From: Poecilobothrus nobilitatus
Taxonomy: Eukaryota > Arthropoda > Insecta > Diptera > Dolichopodidae
Length of the DNA stretch: 64,000 nucleotides
Direction of reading: 5' to 3'
NCBI GenBank assembly: GCA_947095535.1
Contig: OX352774.1
Location: forward strand, 74,896,416 to 74,960,415
The notes under the pieces are model-generated. The model searched no databases and was not told where the DNA came from. It worked only from the letters and a program-made list of their open reading frames with translations. Position numbers and translations under genes: made by a program. Numbering within the stretch: the first letter of the stretch is position 1; every line of letters starts with the position of its first letter. This document shows, piece after piece, positions 1 through 10,824 of this stretch.

Positions 1-93
1 GTTATTCCGACATTTACAGCCACAATTGAACAGTAAAGACTGTGTAATTTCCTGTACACATTTATGTGGCAGAGAAATGCATTAAAAAAAAAA
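1..93 (+). repeat. SINE-A copy 1, 3' tail only
   Basis: The segment matches the non-tRNA 3' half of the SINE-A family seen in fuller form at 27158-27350 and 58006-58184: a CATTTACAGCCA block, TGTGTAATTTCCTGT, then ATTTATGTGGCAGAGAAATG and a poly(A) run. The tRNA-like head is missing because the window starts inside the copy or the copy is 5' truncated. It is on the plus strand. Confidence 0.8.
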
Positions 94-411
94 GAAATTG
101 GAACATACTAAAATTCAAGTAAATTGAATATTCATTCGGGACCGCCTTTAAAATTACATTACAAAAATACAAACTTATATAATAGTTATTATTTTTTTCT
201 CATATGTTTTTCCCATACACAGTTCATGTGAAAAAAAAAACAATAATATGTTGTACCTAAGTTATGCAAATAGAATTTTTTGGTATAGAAAAATGCGTTA
301 GTATTAGTAAAAGGGAGAGATCTTAGGTATTAATTGATAAATTTAGCTATTACTTTCATTTTTTATTTTCAAATCGCGCTACTTAAGGTAATATCTCGAA
401 AGTAGCACTGA
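94..411. other. AT-rich, nothing identified
   Basis: Unique-looking A+T-rich DNA between a SINE tail and a microsatellite. I see no coding frame, RNA gene or repeat structure here. Confidence 0.6.
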
Positions 412-611
412 ATTACATTACATTACATTACATTACATCACATTACACTACATTACATTACATTACATTACATTACATTACATCTCATTACATTACATTA
501 CATTGCATTATAATATTACATTAGATTATATTACATTACATTACGTTACATTATATTACATGTTATATTACACTACATTACATTACATTTAACATGTTAT
601 TTTACATTACA
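412..611. repeat. (CATTA)n pentanucleotide microsatellite
   Basis: About 200 bases made largely of tandem CATTA units with point variants (CATCA, CACTA, CGTTA) and a few longer interruptions near 505-545 and 555-600. The array is imperfect at both ends, as in an ageing microsatellite. Confidence 0.95.
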
Positions 612-2464
612 TACAACATTTTGTACTTAAAAAACAAAAAATTAAAAAAGTTAAGAACATAATAATTTAGAACTTAAAATAGGTACATACCTACTTAACA
701 TAAAAATAGACTATATTAACTTAAGAAAACCTATACGAAAGTAAGTAATGCCGTTACCATAACTTAGTTATGCCGTTACCATAACTTACCTTAACATAGT
801 TTTCTTCAACTATAAGTATCTTTTATAAAATTTCAAATGTCAAATATTGCCATAAAACTGATCATCTTTTAGGTACAAACATTTCAGACGTCCAGCTTAA
901 TTAATTGCCAAAATATGAGGATATAAATTTTGCAGCTAACCGAATCTGTTGTGTAGATTAACCAAATTTTTGTAAAACTCATTGGCATAAGATTTAACTT
1001 TTATTTTTTTTATATTTTCAAATAACTACTTAAGTAGCTTCAATAGACACCAAATTATTTTCATATTAAAAAAATAAGTTGTACTTATAGCAGCTACTCG
1101 AATCCGTTAATCGAACATACTCAATTTTAATAGTGAAACTAACAATTTTATAACGATAAAATCAAAAATTAGGATCCTGAACAAAAATACATATATATGG
1201 ACATATACCTTTTTCCACATCTATTTCGTTTCCTTTAAAGTGCCACAAAACGTAATGGCAATTTTATTATACCCTAAGAACTTCATTCATTCGAATATAA
1301 TAATGCATTGAATTTTTGAAAGGGGCATATCAGTCAAAGAAATTTTATTATTGAATAATTCGAAATATATTTAATGGATATTTAATTTGTCAAGCATCAA
1401 AGTTATCTGTGTAAAATGCTGTAGAATAATTTTCAAAAAGTATGATAGGTATTATTTTTTAAATCCAAAAAAAAAAGAAGTATACTTAATAGGTATTTAA
1501 CACATGAAAAACATTTAGGTACGTATTTAACTAAAATTTAACGTAACTAATACACATATTTATTAAAATTCTGAGTTAACTTAAAAACTTTGATTAAATA
1601 AACTAAAATGAAAAAAAAAATTATAACTACAACTACTTATCCTTATAACTACAACTACATTTATCTAAATAAATACATATACTTACTTATGTTATCATGG
1701 TAGATATAAAATAACCTTTTTTTAGAAACCATATTTTATCCTCTAAATTACAATCGTGCTTGATACACTATTGATTTTTTATTCAAATAAAATTCATATT
1801 TTATTATAATATTTGTAAAAATGTACAAATGAAATAAAAGTATACGTATATACTTATATATATGTATATATATATTTAGGTATACCTAAGTATAATACAT
1901 AAATTCTAATCTTTTTATATTGATTGTTTTATTTTCAAACATTTTGTTTACTTACCTAAAAATTTTATTAAGTTATTATTTAAGTAAATCAGAGATATAA
2001 AACTATAAATTTGTATTTCGTAACGCTTTTACACAAAATTCATTAATTTTTTTAAGAATTTTAACTTAATTTTTTTTTTACAAACATAAAATTAAAATCT
2101 CTTACAGGGTTGTACTGCGGATAATAAATATTGCCTATTTAAGCTGGGATTTCCATATATTTACTTACACATCTAGAACACAGATTTTGTCAGATATTCG
2201 AGAGGAGAAAAAAATATCATTATAAAAAAAAAATATGAAAGACATAAAACTTTTTTAAAATGGAAGCTTATTAATTTTTTTGTTAAAAATTATCTTTTAT
2301 CACATATTAAAATTACATTTTCTTATACTAACTATAAGACATTTCTGTATAAATCATATACCACAAGTATACTGTCAAAAAAAAAAGTTAAAATGTATTC
2401 AATTGTCAATGGAAGATGCTACTACAATTATAACGTAATCATGACGTTTAAGGAATTACGTACA
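612..2464. other. Non-coding AT-rich stretch with small repeats
   Basis: No gene recognised. Inside it, a 19-base unit starting ATGCCGTTACCATAA is duplicated at 748-766 and 770-788 (period 22). A looser pair sharing GCAGCTA and CGAATC lies at 932-972 and 1090-1125. A CTCTTACAG acceptor-like site at 2100-2107 is followed by an open frame of about 40 codons with no recognisable product; I treat it as chance. Confidence 0.5.
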
Positions 2465-2905
2465 GCTTATACCATGTTCACACTACGCAAAAAACCTACT
2501 AAATAGCCTAGTTTCAAAATTAACCGTTCAGACTATCGTTATGCTTGAACCTAGTATTATTTGAGATTTTGGATTTTGGCAATTGTAGGTAACCAAGGAC
2601 GACATTTTATTCAATAACAAATCAAAAAATTTTTCATTTAAAAATTCAAATAAAAAAAAAAACGGCAATTTGTTTATTTTTTTAAAAAATAAACAACAAT
2701 GATATTTTACAATAAAATCACGTAGGGATGTAAAGAAACAATAATCGAAAATATCAAAAAATTCTAATCAAAAACCTAGTCATAACCCTTAAAATTAACT
2801 AGGACTTTATTTTGACAGCAATTTAAAAACCTAGCTACAAACCACGCATGAACCTGGTTTCTTCGAAGAACCTGGTTTTAGTCATAGTATGAACGTGGTA
2901 TAAGC
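2465..2905. mobile_element. MITE-1, 441 bp with 21-bp terminal inverted repeats
   Basis: The ends are inverted copies. The left end, 2465-2485, begins GCTTATACCATGTTCA. The reverse complement of the right end, 2885-2905, begins GCTTATACCACGTTCA; there are 2 mismatches in 21. There is no long open frame, so the element is non-autonomous. Internally, AACCTGGTT occurs twice around a perfect palindrome TTCTTCGAAGAA at 2859-2870, and CCTAG motifs recur. No target-site duplication is clear, so the superfamily cannot be assigned. Confidence 0.8.
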
Positions 2906-3611
2906 GAAAAAAATTGATTGACAACTTTTACGTTTTTAATATACTTTGAAATGTCAAATATATCGTGTTGTTATATTTGTTATTCACGCATTAATATCCA
3001 TAATATTCACATTCTTTATTCAATTATTTTTTTTTTTTTTTGATTAGAGAAATTAATTGAAGAAGTTAAAAAAAAAATCCGTATTATAAGTACATATATA
3101 TATAACAAATCTCAACACAAAAATAAATACCATTTTTACGCTTCTAAACGTTTTCATTTCTGACAGCAATTTATGTAAGTGGCGCATATTAACGTAAATG
3201 AACGTAAAAGTTTTTGATTGAGGCTGTATTAGTAAAGGAATACGAGAACTTAATAAAATTGTAAATGAACTTTATCAGCTTTAGCAGCTATTCAAAAATC
3301 TTGAAAAGAAATGACAAAAAAGGTAAGGTAACATAAATACTTAATTAATGTAACAAAGTATGTATCTAAAAAAGTTAGTAATAAATTGTAAATCCACAAT
3401 AACTTTCTGCAATTTTATAAAGATAAGAATTTTTGTACCAGAAAATACAGTAGTAACGAAATATTGCAATCGACTGGTAGTAAATTTCATTAAATATACT
3501 TTGGTACATAGGAAGAAGTATTTCAACGACAAAAATAACTGTTTTGAACCATTGTGGTGTAAAAAACAATTAAAAGAATGTTGACAATAAATTTATTTAT
3601 TTTATTTTATT
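2906..3611. other. AT-rich, nothing identified
   Basis: Open frames near 3341-3584 exist on both strands at once and have no family features, so they are treated as chance. AATGTCAAA occurs at about 2951. Confidence 0.5.
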
Positions 3612-3690
3612 TTAAGAATGTCCCCTCCCGCGCATACAATGTGATAGAAGTGTGGGGCCCTCCTGTCATTCGCCGGTGCGGCAAGAGTGA
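3612..3690. repeat. Short GC-rich repeat fragment, copy 1
   Basis: An abrupt GC-rich island (CCCCTCCCGCGC, then GAAGTGTGGGGCCCTCC and ATTCGCCGGTGCGGC) in an AT-rich setting. It aligns loosely with 24901-24950, which shares GAAGTG, a GGGGC block, CTC, ATT and GCCG in the same order and orientation. It is probably a remnant of one dispersed element; the family is unknown. Confidence 0.4.
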
Positions 3691-3900
3691 TAATTAATGC
3701 TAATATTATTTAAAAAAGAAAATGTGTTGTTTAATTTTCAAAATACCCTATCTCTTCTCTTTAATTAATCTGGAAAATTAGCAAAATTTGTTTCGATTAG
3801 TAATTACTGGAGTAAAAAAAAAAGAACTTATAATAACTATTAATATCGAAATTCTATACACTTACTTAGAATGTCAAAAAAAAGTTGAATTGACATTTTA

Positions 3901-4122
3901 ACCCATATCATGTTAAACTTGTGATATGTATCAACAAAATTTATCACCAAATTAAAGCTCGAACTATAAAACTTTTAATTCTATTTTGACATAGTGAGAC
4001 ATTAGAAGTCATATTTAGATTTTTGTATCTAAAAAAAATTAAAAACTTTATGGTTTGAACCTTAGTTCGATGACATTGACCTTTGGTAATGTGTATCACA
4101 GTCTAATATTAAGTATATGGGT
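3901..4122. mobile_element. MITE-2 family, copy 1 (222 bp)
   Basis: The imperfect terminal inverted repeats start ACCCATAT on both sides and continue through a TGTGATA block. The interior holds CGAAC, a TTTTAATTCTATTTTG block and AAAACTTTATGGTTTGAACC. Two further copies of the family, at 10825-11260 and 57875-58238, share the subterminal ACTTGT(G)ATACGTATCA-like sequence. There is no coding capacity. The target duplication is not resolved. Confidence 0.75.
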
Positions 4123-4364
4123 GTTTAACTAAGTATTTTTACATAAGTGTACTTACTTGGTTTGTTTAAATGGCTGATCTCCTCTTATAGACCACAAATA
4201 AGACGAATAAAATGCAGTTTTGATACAATTAAATATTTTTTTTATATTAATTTATATTGTAATATTATTTTTTTGGGGAAAAAATGATCTGCAAAAGAGA
4301 TTTGCAATTAAAAATTAAGTTTTTTTGTAGTACCTAATTTTCCTAGTAAAAACTCGTTACAACT

Positions 4365-4432
4365 TGTGAAGGATTTAAACCGGCTTTCTCTGGATTGATT
4401 AGCCATGTTTTTAACTACTCCGCCACAGAGGA
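4365..4432 (-). repeat. tRNA-Ser-like pol III promoter relic (tRNA pseudogene or SINE head)
   Basis: Read on the minus strand, a box A TGGCGGAGTAGTTAA (4411-4425) is followed after 29 bases by a box B GGTTTAAATCC (4371-4381). Between them GGCTAATCA resembles the anticodon arm of tRNA-Ser(GCT). The acceptor stem does not pair and the T stem has mismatches, so it is not a working tRNA. No poly(A) tail or target duplication is visible, so SINE origin is unproven. Confidence 0.5.
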
Positions 4433-5155
4433 TCCCGCATATTTTTTCCCATATTTTTACCGGAGCTATGAATCGAAAACTCAAATTTTGGCTTTAAATA
4501 AATTTTTTTACTATACCTATTTGTTCAGAACGAATGAGGTGAAAAAGACTTTACTCCAATTCAGGAGGAAAATTTGAAATAACTGAAATACTTCAACAAA
4601 AAACATAACAAAGATTCTTTAATTAAAATATGTTCTAAAACGCTGTTACTTTTCATTCTGACAATCTTTTTTTTATTTTTTGTTTTTGATGAAATTTAAC
4701 TTTTTTATTTCTATACATTTTCACCAAAACATTTTTTTTTTTTTATTTATTTAAAGAAAAGTAAAAATACATATTAACTATACTTAAATGTCAACTACAA
4801 ACAAACACAAATAAAAGTTTATTAATAATTTACTTACTTAATTATTATTAACAAGAATTTTCAATGTTATAAAATTAATTGAATTTTAATAATATATATT
4901 TATTTGTTTTTTGGAGTTAGTTAAAAAGAAACTGAAATTATTTGAATGAAACAAAATTGGTATAGTTTTGAAACATAAACATGATATAATAACTAATATA
5001 TATATAGAGTATTCCATGACAAATTTTACAAAGAGCAGGAGATCATAAGGGATATCAAGAAAAATAAAAACTTTATAGAAGGAAGTGTGCATATCTAACG
5101 GGTTTCGAGATTTTTTGTATACCTACTCTGTATTTATATACCCTATAAAACATAT
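4433..5155. other. AT-rich, nothing identified
   Basis: A/T runs and short spurious open frames only. No conserved protein motif or RNA gene was seen. Confidence 0.5.
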
Positions 5156-5325
5156 CTTTTTCCGGTGCAGGACCAAAAGTCCCATTCTCTTTCTCACACA
5201 TTCACTCAATTTTTGGAGACATTTGTCTTAAAAACAAATTTCCCATGCGATTTTTGTTTCACAGACCACAGAGATAAGTCAAAAATTCTAATGAATAAAA
5301 CCTTTTAGTCCTACATCCTTTTTCC
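5156..5325. mobile_element. MITE-3, 154 bp with 8-bp target duplication
   Basis: An exact 8-base direct repeat CTTTTTCC (5156-5163 and 5318-5325) flanks an element running from 5164 to 5317. Its ends are inverted repeats: GGTGCAGGACCAAAAG on the left, and the reverse complement of 5302-5317, GATGTAGGACTAAAAG, on the right (3 mismatches in 16). An 8-base duplication is typical of hAT and a few other superfamilies, but the termini are not the classic hAT CAG type. Non-autonomous. Confidence 0.85.
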
Positions 5326-6837
5326 ACATACTTATACTTAATAAAAAGAATTTGATTTAAGATTATTAGTTTTCATATGGACTATGGAGTTCTTATTCTT
5401 AAGTACACATATATGTAATTGCAAAATTATGAATTTTAAAAAAAAAAAAATTCGTGTAATTTTTTTTTTTTTCGAATTAACTGTAATTTTTTTTTATTAA
5501 AAAATCGTGACTAATGTATAAACATTATTTAATTTTTAAACTTTACCCAATTTGTTTGCTTTAATTTATATTATAACAATTTCTTTCAAAACAGACAGTC
5601 ATTTTTCTTTTAAAAAATTAAATTAAGATACATATATTCAAATTAACTATGAGTACTTATCAAATTATCGTAATTTCCTTAATAACTAACAAAACAAATC
5701 AAAAAATTGATAATTCATTTAAATATTATTTCAAATTATAATTTTATTGTCGCAAACACATTATAAATTAAATCTTTTGTAAACAAAATAAGTAAAATAC
5801 TTATACAGATACCACATATGTATAAGTATACATATATACATATATACATATATAAAATTTTAAAATCGAAAATTCATTTTAATTTACAAAAAGCTGTCAA
5901 TTACAATAATTAAATTTATTTCTAAAAAAAAATTAGTAATGTAAGCACATATGTATAAACAAATATAATTCTGTATAAGTAAGTATGTACCTATGTATAT
6001 AATATTATAGTATTTCATATTTGATTGAAAAATATTTTTAATAAATTAAATATTATATATTAAGAATACTTAGAATAGAGTAACCATATAAGCATAAATT
6101 TATTCGTGACATTATTTAACTTACTCATATTAAATATGTATTTTTTAAGAGATTATATACTTTATCTCAATAAAATTAATATTACTTAGTATCTATAGAT
6201 ACTTACTTACTTATTAGTTATTTTACTATTAACAAAATTTCAAAAATCATTTCAGTATTTCATCATTTCTTATTAAAAGGATATTATAGACACTTTACTG
6301 AAATACATATAAGAAAAAATTATAATGACGCATACATAAATAAAACCTAAAATTCTGGTTACTACAAAATAATTTAATAAATCACATAATAATGGAAAAT
6401 GTTTCTTTGGAAAAATAAATTTTTTTGTTCAGCTACTAAGTATACTTAACTATTTATAAATTATAACTTATGAACTTTTGATTTAAAAAAAAAAAATAAA
6501 AAAAATCAAAATTAACTTACAAGCTTTTAGAATTAAAGTTTAGAACATGAATTTAGTAAATGAGTTCAGTGAATAAATAAAAAAATTTCTATTCATTCTA
6601 TTGGTATTTTACCTGACAGTTATTTTTTTTTTTTTGTTTTTGTTCGATTCACTCCTATAAGAAGCATAGGGTATCCGTTCATTAAGTCACTTATTTAGTT
6701 ATTAATCATAATTATTAGATTTAGTTTCTTTAATCATTATTTTTCATTTAGCCGTTGAATATCAACTATTATTTTCGGGTTACTATCCGGTTACAAGAAT
6801 GTATTTCATTTAACTTACAGTTAACATTTGCCTGTAT
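5326..6837. other. AT-rich, nothing identified
   Basis: Dominated by A/T runs and TACATATA-like simple repeats around 5820-5850. The 15-base string TATAAGAAGCATAGG at 6656-6670 recurs in inverted orientation at 50555-50569, which hints at a dispersed element. Confidence 0.5.
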
Positions 6838-7134
6838 GTATTATTATTTGACTGTATTTCATTTGACTTTATTTCACTTTAATGAATTTCATTTGTAAGT
6901 AATAATTTCTAAAATCCCCTCTAATTATTTGTTTTGCATATGTACTTATATTTCAACAACAAAAAATACAAAAGAGTTGTAGCTGTCCCCCTCCCTCTCT
7001 TCCCACTAAACCCCTGCTAAATAAATAATTGAAACTATGATTTTGTAACCAATTCTAAAATCCCCCCTAGTTATATTTTTTATAGACAATCAAATAAAAA
7101 ACAGCCAAATGAAATGCAGTAAAATGATAAGGCA
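6838..7134. mobile_element. MITE-4 candidate with two minisatellite-like units
   Basis: CTGTATTTCATTTGACT (6852-6868) and the reverse complement of 7102-7118, CTGCATTTCATTTGGCT, form inverted ends, and looser similarity extends outward by about 12 bases. The interior has two copies of a TTCTAAAATCCCCYCTA-like block near 6907 and 7054, matching the core of the 88-bp unit at 30 kb, 33 kb and 42 kb. A related scrap, TTTCATTTGACCACATTTCACT, is near 56389. No target duplication identified. Confidence 0.5.
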
Positions 7135-8754
7135 TAAGAATGCTCCCATTATCTCATATCTTAATCTTCTTATCTTTTATCGTAAGTATTATTTATTTAT
7201 TAAATAATTTTATATTACGATATAAATTACTACTACTCATATGTATATGATCTGAGAAGTGCTGTTGAAGTACTCTTATCGGAGTATTTGTACTCCCATA
7301 CTCCCCGACTACATTTTATACTCGCTTTTTCCAAATATTTAAACCGTATTTACAGATACCAATAAAATGATCCCAACAAATTAAAACGTTATCATGCTTT
7401 TTATTATTACTTAATACTTTTATCTAAATTATTTTTTTGTAAAAATTTTACATGTACTTATTTAAAATTGTTACAACCATTAACATTTTTTCCAATTCAT
7501 TTGTTTTTGTAAAAGTAGTTTAAATATTTCAAAAATGTTCTGTCAATGCTTTAATTTCTTAAAGCTTCAAAGTATTTAAGTCGTTATCTTTTTATTTCAC
7601 GTTCGTATATTTGAGTTGAGTTTTTAATATAAATTTATAAATCTCTCTAGTATGAACCGTTAAGTAATATTTTAATGTTTTAGTAAGTATATTTATAAAA
7701 CTTAGTTAAATATTTTATTCAAGCTTTTTAACTAAATATCTAAAAAGAGATGAAACTGAAGCATCATCAACTTCTATGTAATAAAAGAAGTTGTTAAATC
7801 GTAAAATAAGTACTTGTGATACAAATATAAATGATGAGTTCCAATTTAATAAATTCAGAATATAGCTCAGATTTAGAAAAGTCTAAAATTACCTGCAAAA
7901 TAAAGAGAATGTAAAAATTTAAATATGTACTCCTATTTTTTTTTTAAAATACTCCGTTTTGAATACAGTTGTAACTACTACCTTTTCGTTTACCGAAACG
8001 ACAGCACTGCTGAGTAAGTGAGTGACCATGAAATGTCGGTGACTTAACCATTATATGTACATCATAGGTCAAAAATACCTTGCAATGTGACGGTTATTTA
8101 TTCAAATTCTCCATTTTGAAAATTAAGTATAAGAATATAAGTACATATTATTTATTTAAAAAGAATAAAAAAAAAAAAAAAAATAAAATCAAAATAAAAG
8201 TGCAATTTTAAAATAAAATTTTTTTTTTTTATCCGTAACAAATCAACAAATTATCAATTAAAAAAATTTCAAAGTAGATACTTATGGTCAATTTTAAATT
8301 TTATTTTTATTATTTCAATTATATATCAACTGTTCATATTTTACTTACTTCTAAAAATATCAAAATAATATTAAAAAAAAAAATTTATGTTCTATATATT
8401 TTCTCTCAACTTACTTAATCTAATTTTTCTAATTTCAAATTATTTTTTTTTTTTTTCATTAGTTATAAAAATAAACACTTACAGTACGTTTTTCATCATT
8501 TACAAAATTAGAATATGTTTTTATATTCAGAAAAAAAAAAAAAAAAAAACAAAACCAAATAAAAATTAAATGAAAATGAACATATTATATAGTTACTTAA
8601 GAAAAAAATAAAATTTTTGTCCTACTTTAAGTATCTAAAAATATCCATTAAAAAAAAAATTTTTTTTTTTCTTAATTAAAATACATATGTAGTAAAAAAA
8701 AAAAACAAAACGAAATATAGATTCTCAACAAAATAATCATAATATTAATGACAG

Positions 8755-8757
<3 letters not shown>
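7135..8757. other. Non-coding AT-rich stretch with local TACTC repeats
   Basis: Between 7262 and 7325 the string TACTC or GAGTA recurs five or six times in both orientations and can fold. A more complex patch at 7970-8060 contains TCGTTTACCGAAACGA, a 6-bp hairpin. On the minus strand TTCTCTTTATTTTGCAG followed directly by GTAATT (junction 7892/7893) resembles a weak recursive splice site. Confidence 0.45.

Positions 8758-8792
<35 letters not shown>
8758..8792. repeat. (TA)n microsatellite
   Basis: An uninterrupted TA dinucleotide run of about 17 units. A shorter one follows at 8820-8839. Confidence 0.95.
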
Positions 8793-8794
<2 letters not shown>

Positions 8795-9459
8795 GAATAA
8801 GAAAACAAAAATTAAAAATAATATATATATATATATATAACTATAACTAGTTAGTCATGCATTTCCTTTATTTAATCAAAACTTTATTTTTTTTTTTCAT
8901 ACTGTATCACGTCACTAAATAAAAGTAAACCAATTGTTGTTTTTTTTTTTTTTTTTTTTTGTAAATTTATTAAATTGAACTAATTTTATAAGGCACGCTA
9001 TTAGGTATTTATATAGGTATACATATATATATATATATACATTTAAAATAAAAACAAAATAATAGTAAATAGAACAGGATATCATTTTAAATTATCTATA
9101 TAAATATGTATATATACATATACATATATATATATATATATATATACTAATATAGAACGAATTTATATTTGATATACTAAATATGTCCTTTGCATTTAAC
9201 TGCTTTTCTTTTTCAATATTTTTCTTTCTTATTTTTTTTTTTTTTTTGGTTTTTCCTTAAGAAGCCAAACAAAACCAAAAATATTTTTTAAATTAAAAAC
9301 TTCTTATATTTCATTTCAAATTGCTTCTATTCTGAACTAAATCCTGTCCAAAAAAAAAAAAAAAAAATAATGTTTCTTACATACATACTTATATAATCAA
9401 TAGATTTAAATTTAATACTTATGTACTTACTATAAAAGAATTGTATATATATATATACA
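8793..9459. other. AT-rich with TA repeats
   Basis: Contains further TA arrays at about 9020-9040 and 9124-9147 and several T runs longer than 12. Nothing coding was seen. Confidence 0.6.
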
Positions 9460-9704
9460 ACTGATCCTACTATAACAGGTTTTCTATCGGAACAATACCG
9501 GCTAAAAAAGACCTTAAAGAAAACTGGAATAGAAAATGAGACGGTAAGTATATGATGATTTCGTCATGAAGAAGAAGAAGAAGATGAAGTTCCAGGACAC
9601 ACTATCAAAAACTAAGACTTTTTATTCTGAGCAAGATATATGAACCTGGGAGCATATTGCTCGAAGATAAAGTGCCAGCAATAAAACCAAAAGGCAATAA
9701 GTAA
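9460..9704 (+). pseudogene. Decayed non-LTR retrotransposon, RNase H C-terminal fragment
   Basis: Frame-by-frame reading gives TGFLSEQYRLKKTLKKTGIE, then two stops, then FRHEEEEDEVPGHTI. After a frameshift near 9611 it continues LRLFILSKIYEP and GSILLEDKVPAIKPKG. This order (a TGH-L-like start, a Cys-rich turn followed by an acidic EEE run and H, then an R-L-rich helix and a PK segment) is what the end of the RNase H region looks like in Jockey/I-type LINEs; the expected cysteines are lost. Downstream, 9820-9850 carries tandem AATCT units that could be the element's simple-repeat tail. Broken and non-functional. Confidence 0.65.
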
Positions 9705-10021
9705 GGCTGATCAGAAGTATTATAAGTAAGTAGAGGAAAAATCTACAACACGTCTAGTAACAGGAGGTGCAGAATAGATGTATACTTACATGAAAAAGTC
9801 CTGTTACTTATACTCATTAAATAAGTAATAATCTAATCTAATCTACTAATACATATACGAAAACTATATAAGTACATAGTTTTATTTTAACTAATTAAGT
9901 ATGAAAGGTTAGTTTTTATTAACTAATTATTTAAATAATTATTTAAAAGAAATATACACACAGCTAAAATCTTACATATTTACTTATGATTTTTATATTT
10001 TTAAATTTAATTCATGTTCTT
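9705..10021. other. Probable LINE 3' end and AT-rich flank
   Basis: A moderately complex stretch up to about 9790 (ACACGTCTAGTAACAGGAGG) follows the RNase H relic and may be its 3' untranslated region. It ends in AATCTAATCTAATCTACTAAT. The rest is AT-rich and unremarkable. Confidence 0.4.
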
Positions 10022-10228
10022 TTTTACAAATTTTTTTTTTTTATTGCATTTCTCTGCCACATAAATGTGGACAGGAAATTACACAGCCTTTCCTTTTCAG
10101 GCGTGGCTGTAAATGTCGTAAGGGAGAATAACTCGTAAGGGAGATTCGAACCCACACTCCCTCGCTGTTTACAGCGTATTTTATACGCTCTTACCCACTA
10201 GGTCACCGAGGCCCTCTTTTACAAATTT
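10022..10228 (-). mobile_element. SINE-A copy 2, full length, with 12-bp target duplication
   Basis: On the minus strand the element starts GGCCTCGGTGACC near 10213 and has box A GTGACCTAGTGGGTAAG and box B GGGTTCGAATC. After the tRNA-like head come CATTTACAGCCACGCCTG and ATTTATGTGGCAGAGAAATG, then an A run (T run 10031-10042 on plus). The direct repeat TTTTACAAATTT at 10022-10033 and 10217-10228 is the target-site duplication expected for LINE-mediated insertion. This copy defines the family best. Confidence 0.9.
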
Positions 10229-10824
10229 ATCTAAGTATATAATCAGAAGTTTAACATATGCGTACTAAATAAAATTTTTAATAAATAATACTTAAGTAAA
10301 AAAAAAAAAAAATATTTTTTTTTTTAACTACTTAAATTAGTCAGGTACATGGGAATCGTTCTTGTCAAATCTGCACCTTTTATACAATTATTATTATTTA
10401 AAATGAACAAATAAGAGTTGAACTTACTTAACTAAATTTAAATACACATTTTTTATATAAAGTAAAATCAGATTATGTATAACAAGCGATAACTAATAAA
10501 TAAGTATAATTCGCCGGTGTTCGGGCAAAAATACAACCAAACGCCATTCAATAGTGATTGTGGATTGTTTAATATAAGAAGAATTCTATTTTAAAATTTT
10601 AATCAGAGAGTACTTATTTAGTTTTTATATTTGTAATATATATATACATATATATATAAAGATTTATTGTTTAAATACTAATAATGCATCTAGTTATTGA
10701 TGGGCACTCGAAAATTTTTAGTGCAGTAATATTGAAAACATATTTTGCAGCGTTAGTGAACATACAACGAAATTGTGCTTTATTTTAAATATTATTTTTT
10801 TTTAATTACCTACTCTGGTTTAAT
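10229..10824. other. AT-rich, nothing identified
   Basis: Contains one small higher-complexity patch at 10510-10560 (TTCGCCGGTGTTCGGGC) of unknown origin. Otherwise A/T runs. Confidence 0.5.

Noticed and set aside
412..611. CATTA array as a CRISPR-like repeat array
   Set aside because: The units are contiguous pentamers with no spacers, and the genome is eukaryotic.
3341..3584. Overlapping open frames on both strands
   Set aside because: Mutually overlapping, low in G+C and without family features; typical chance frames.
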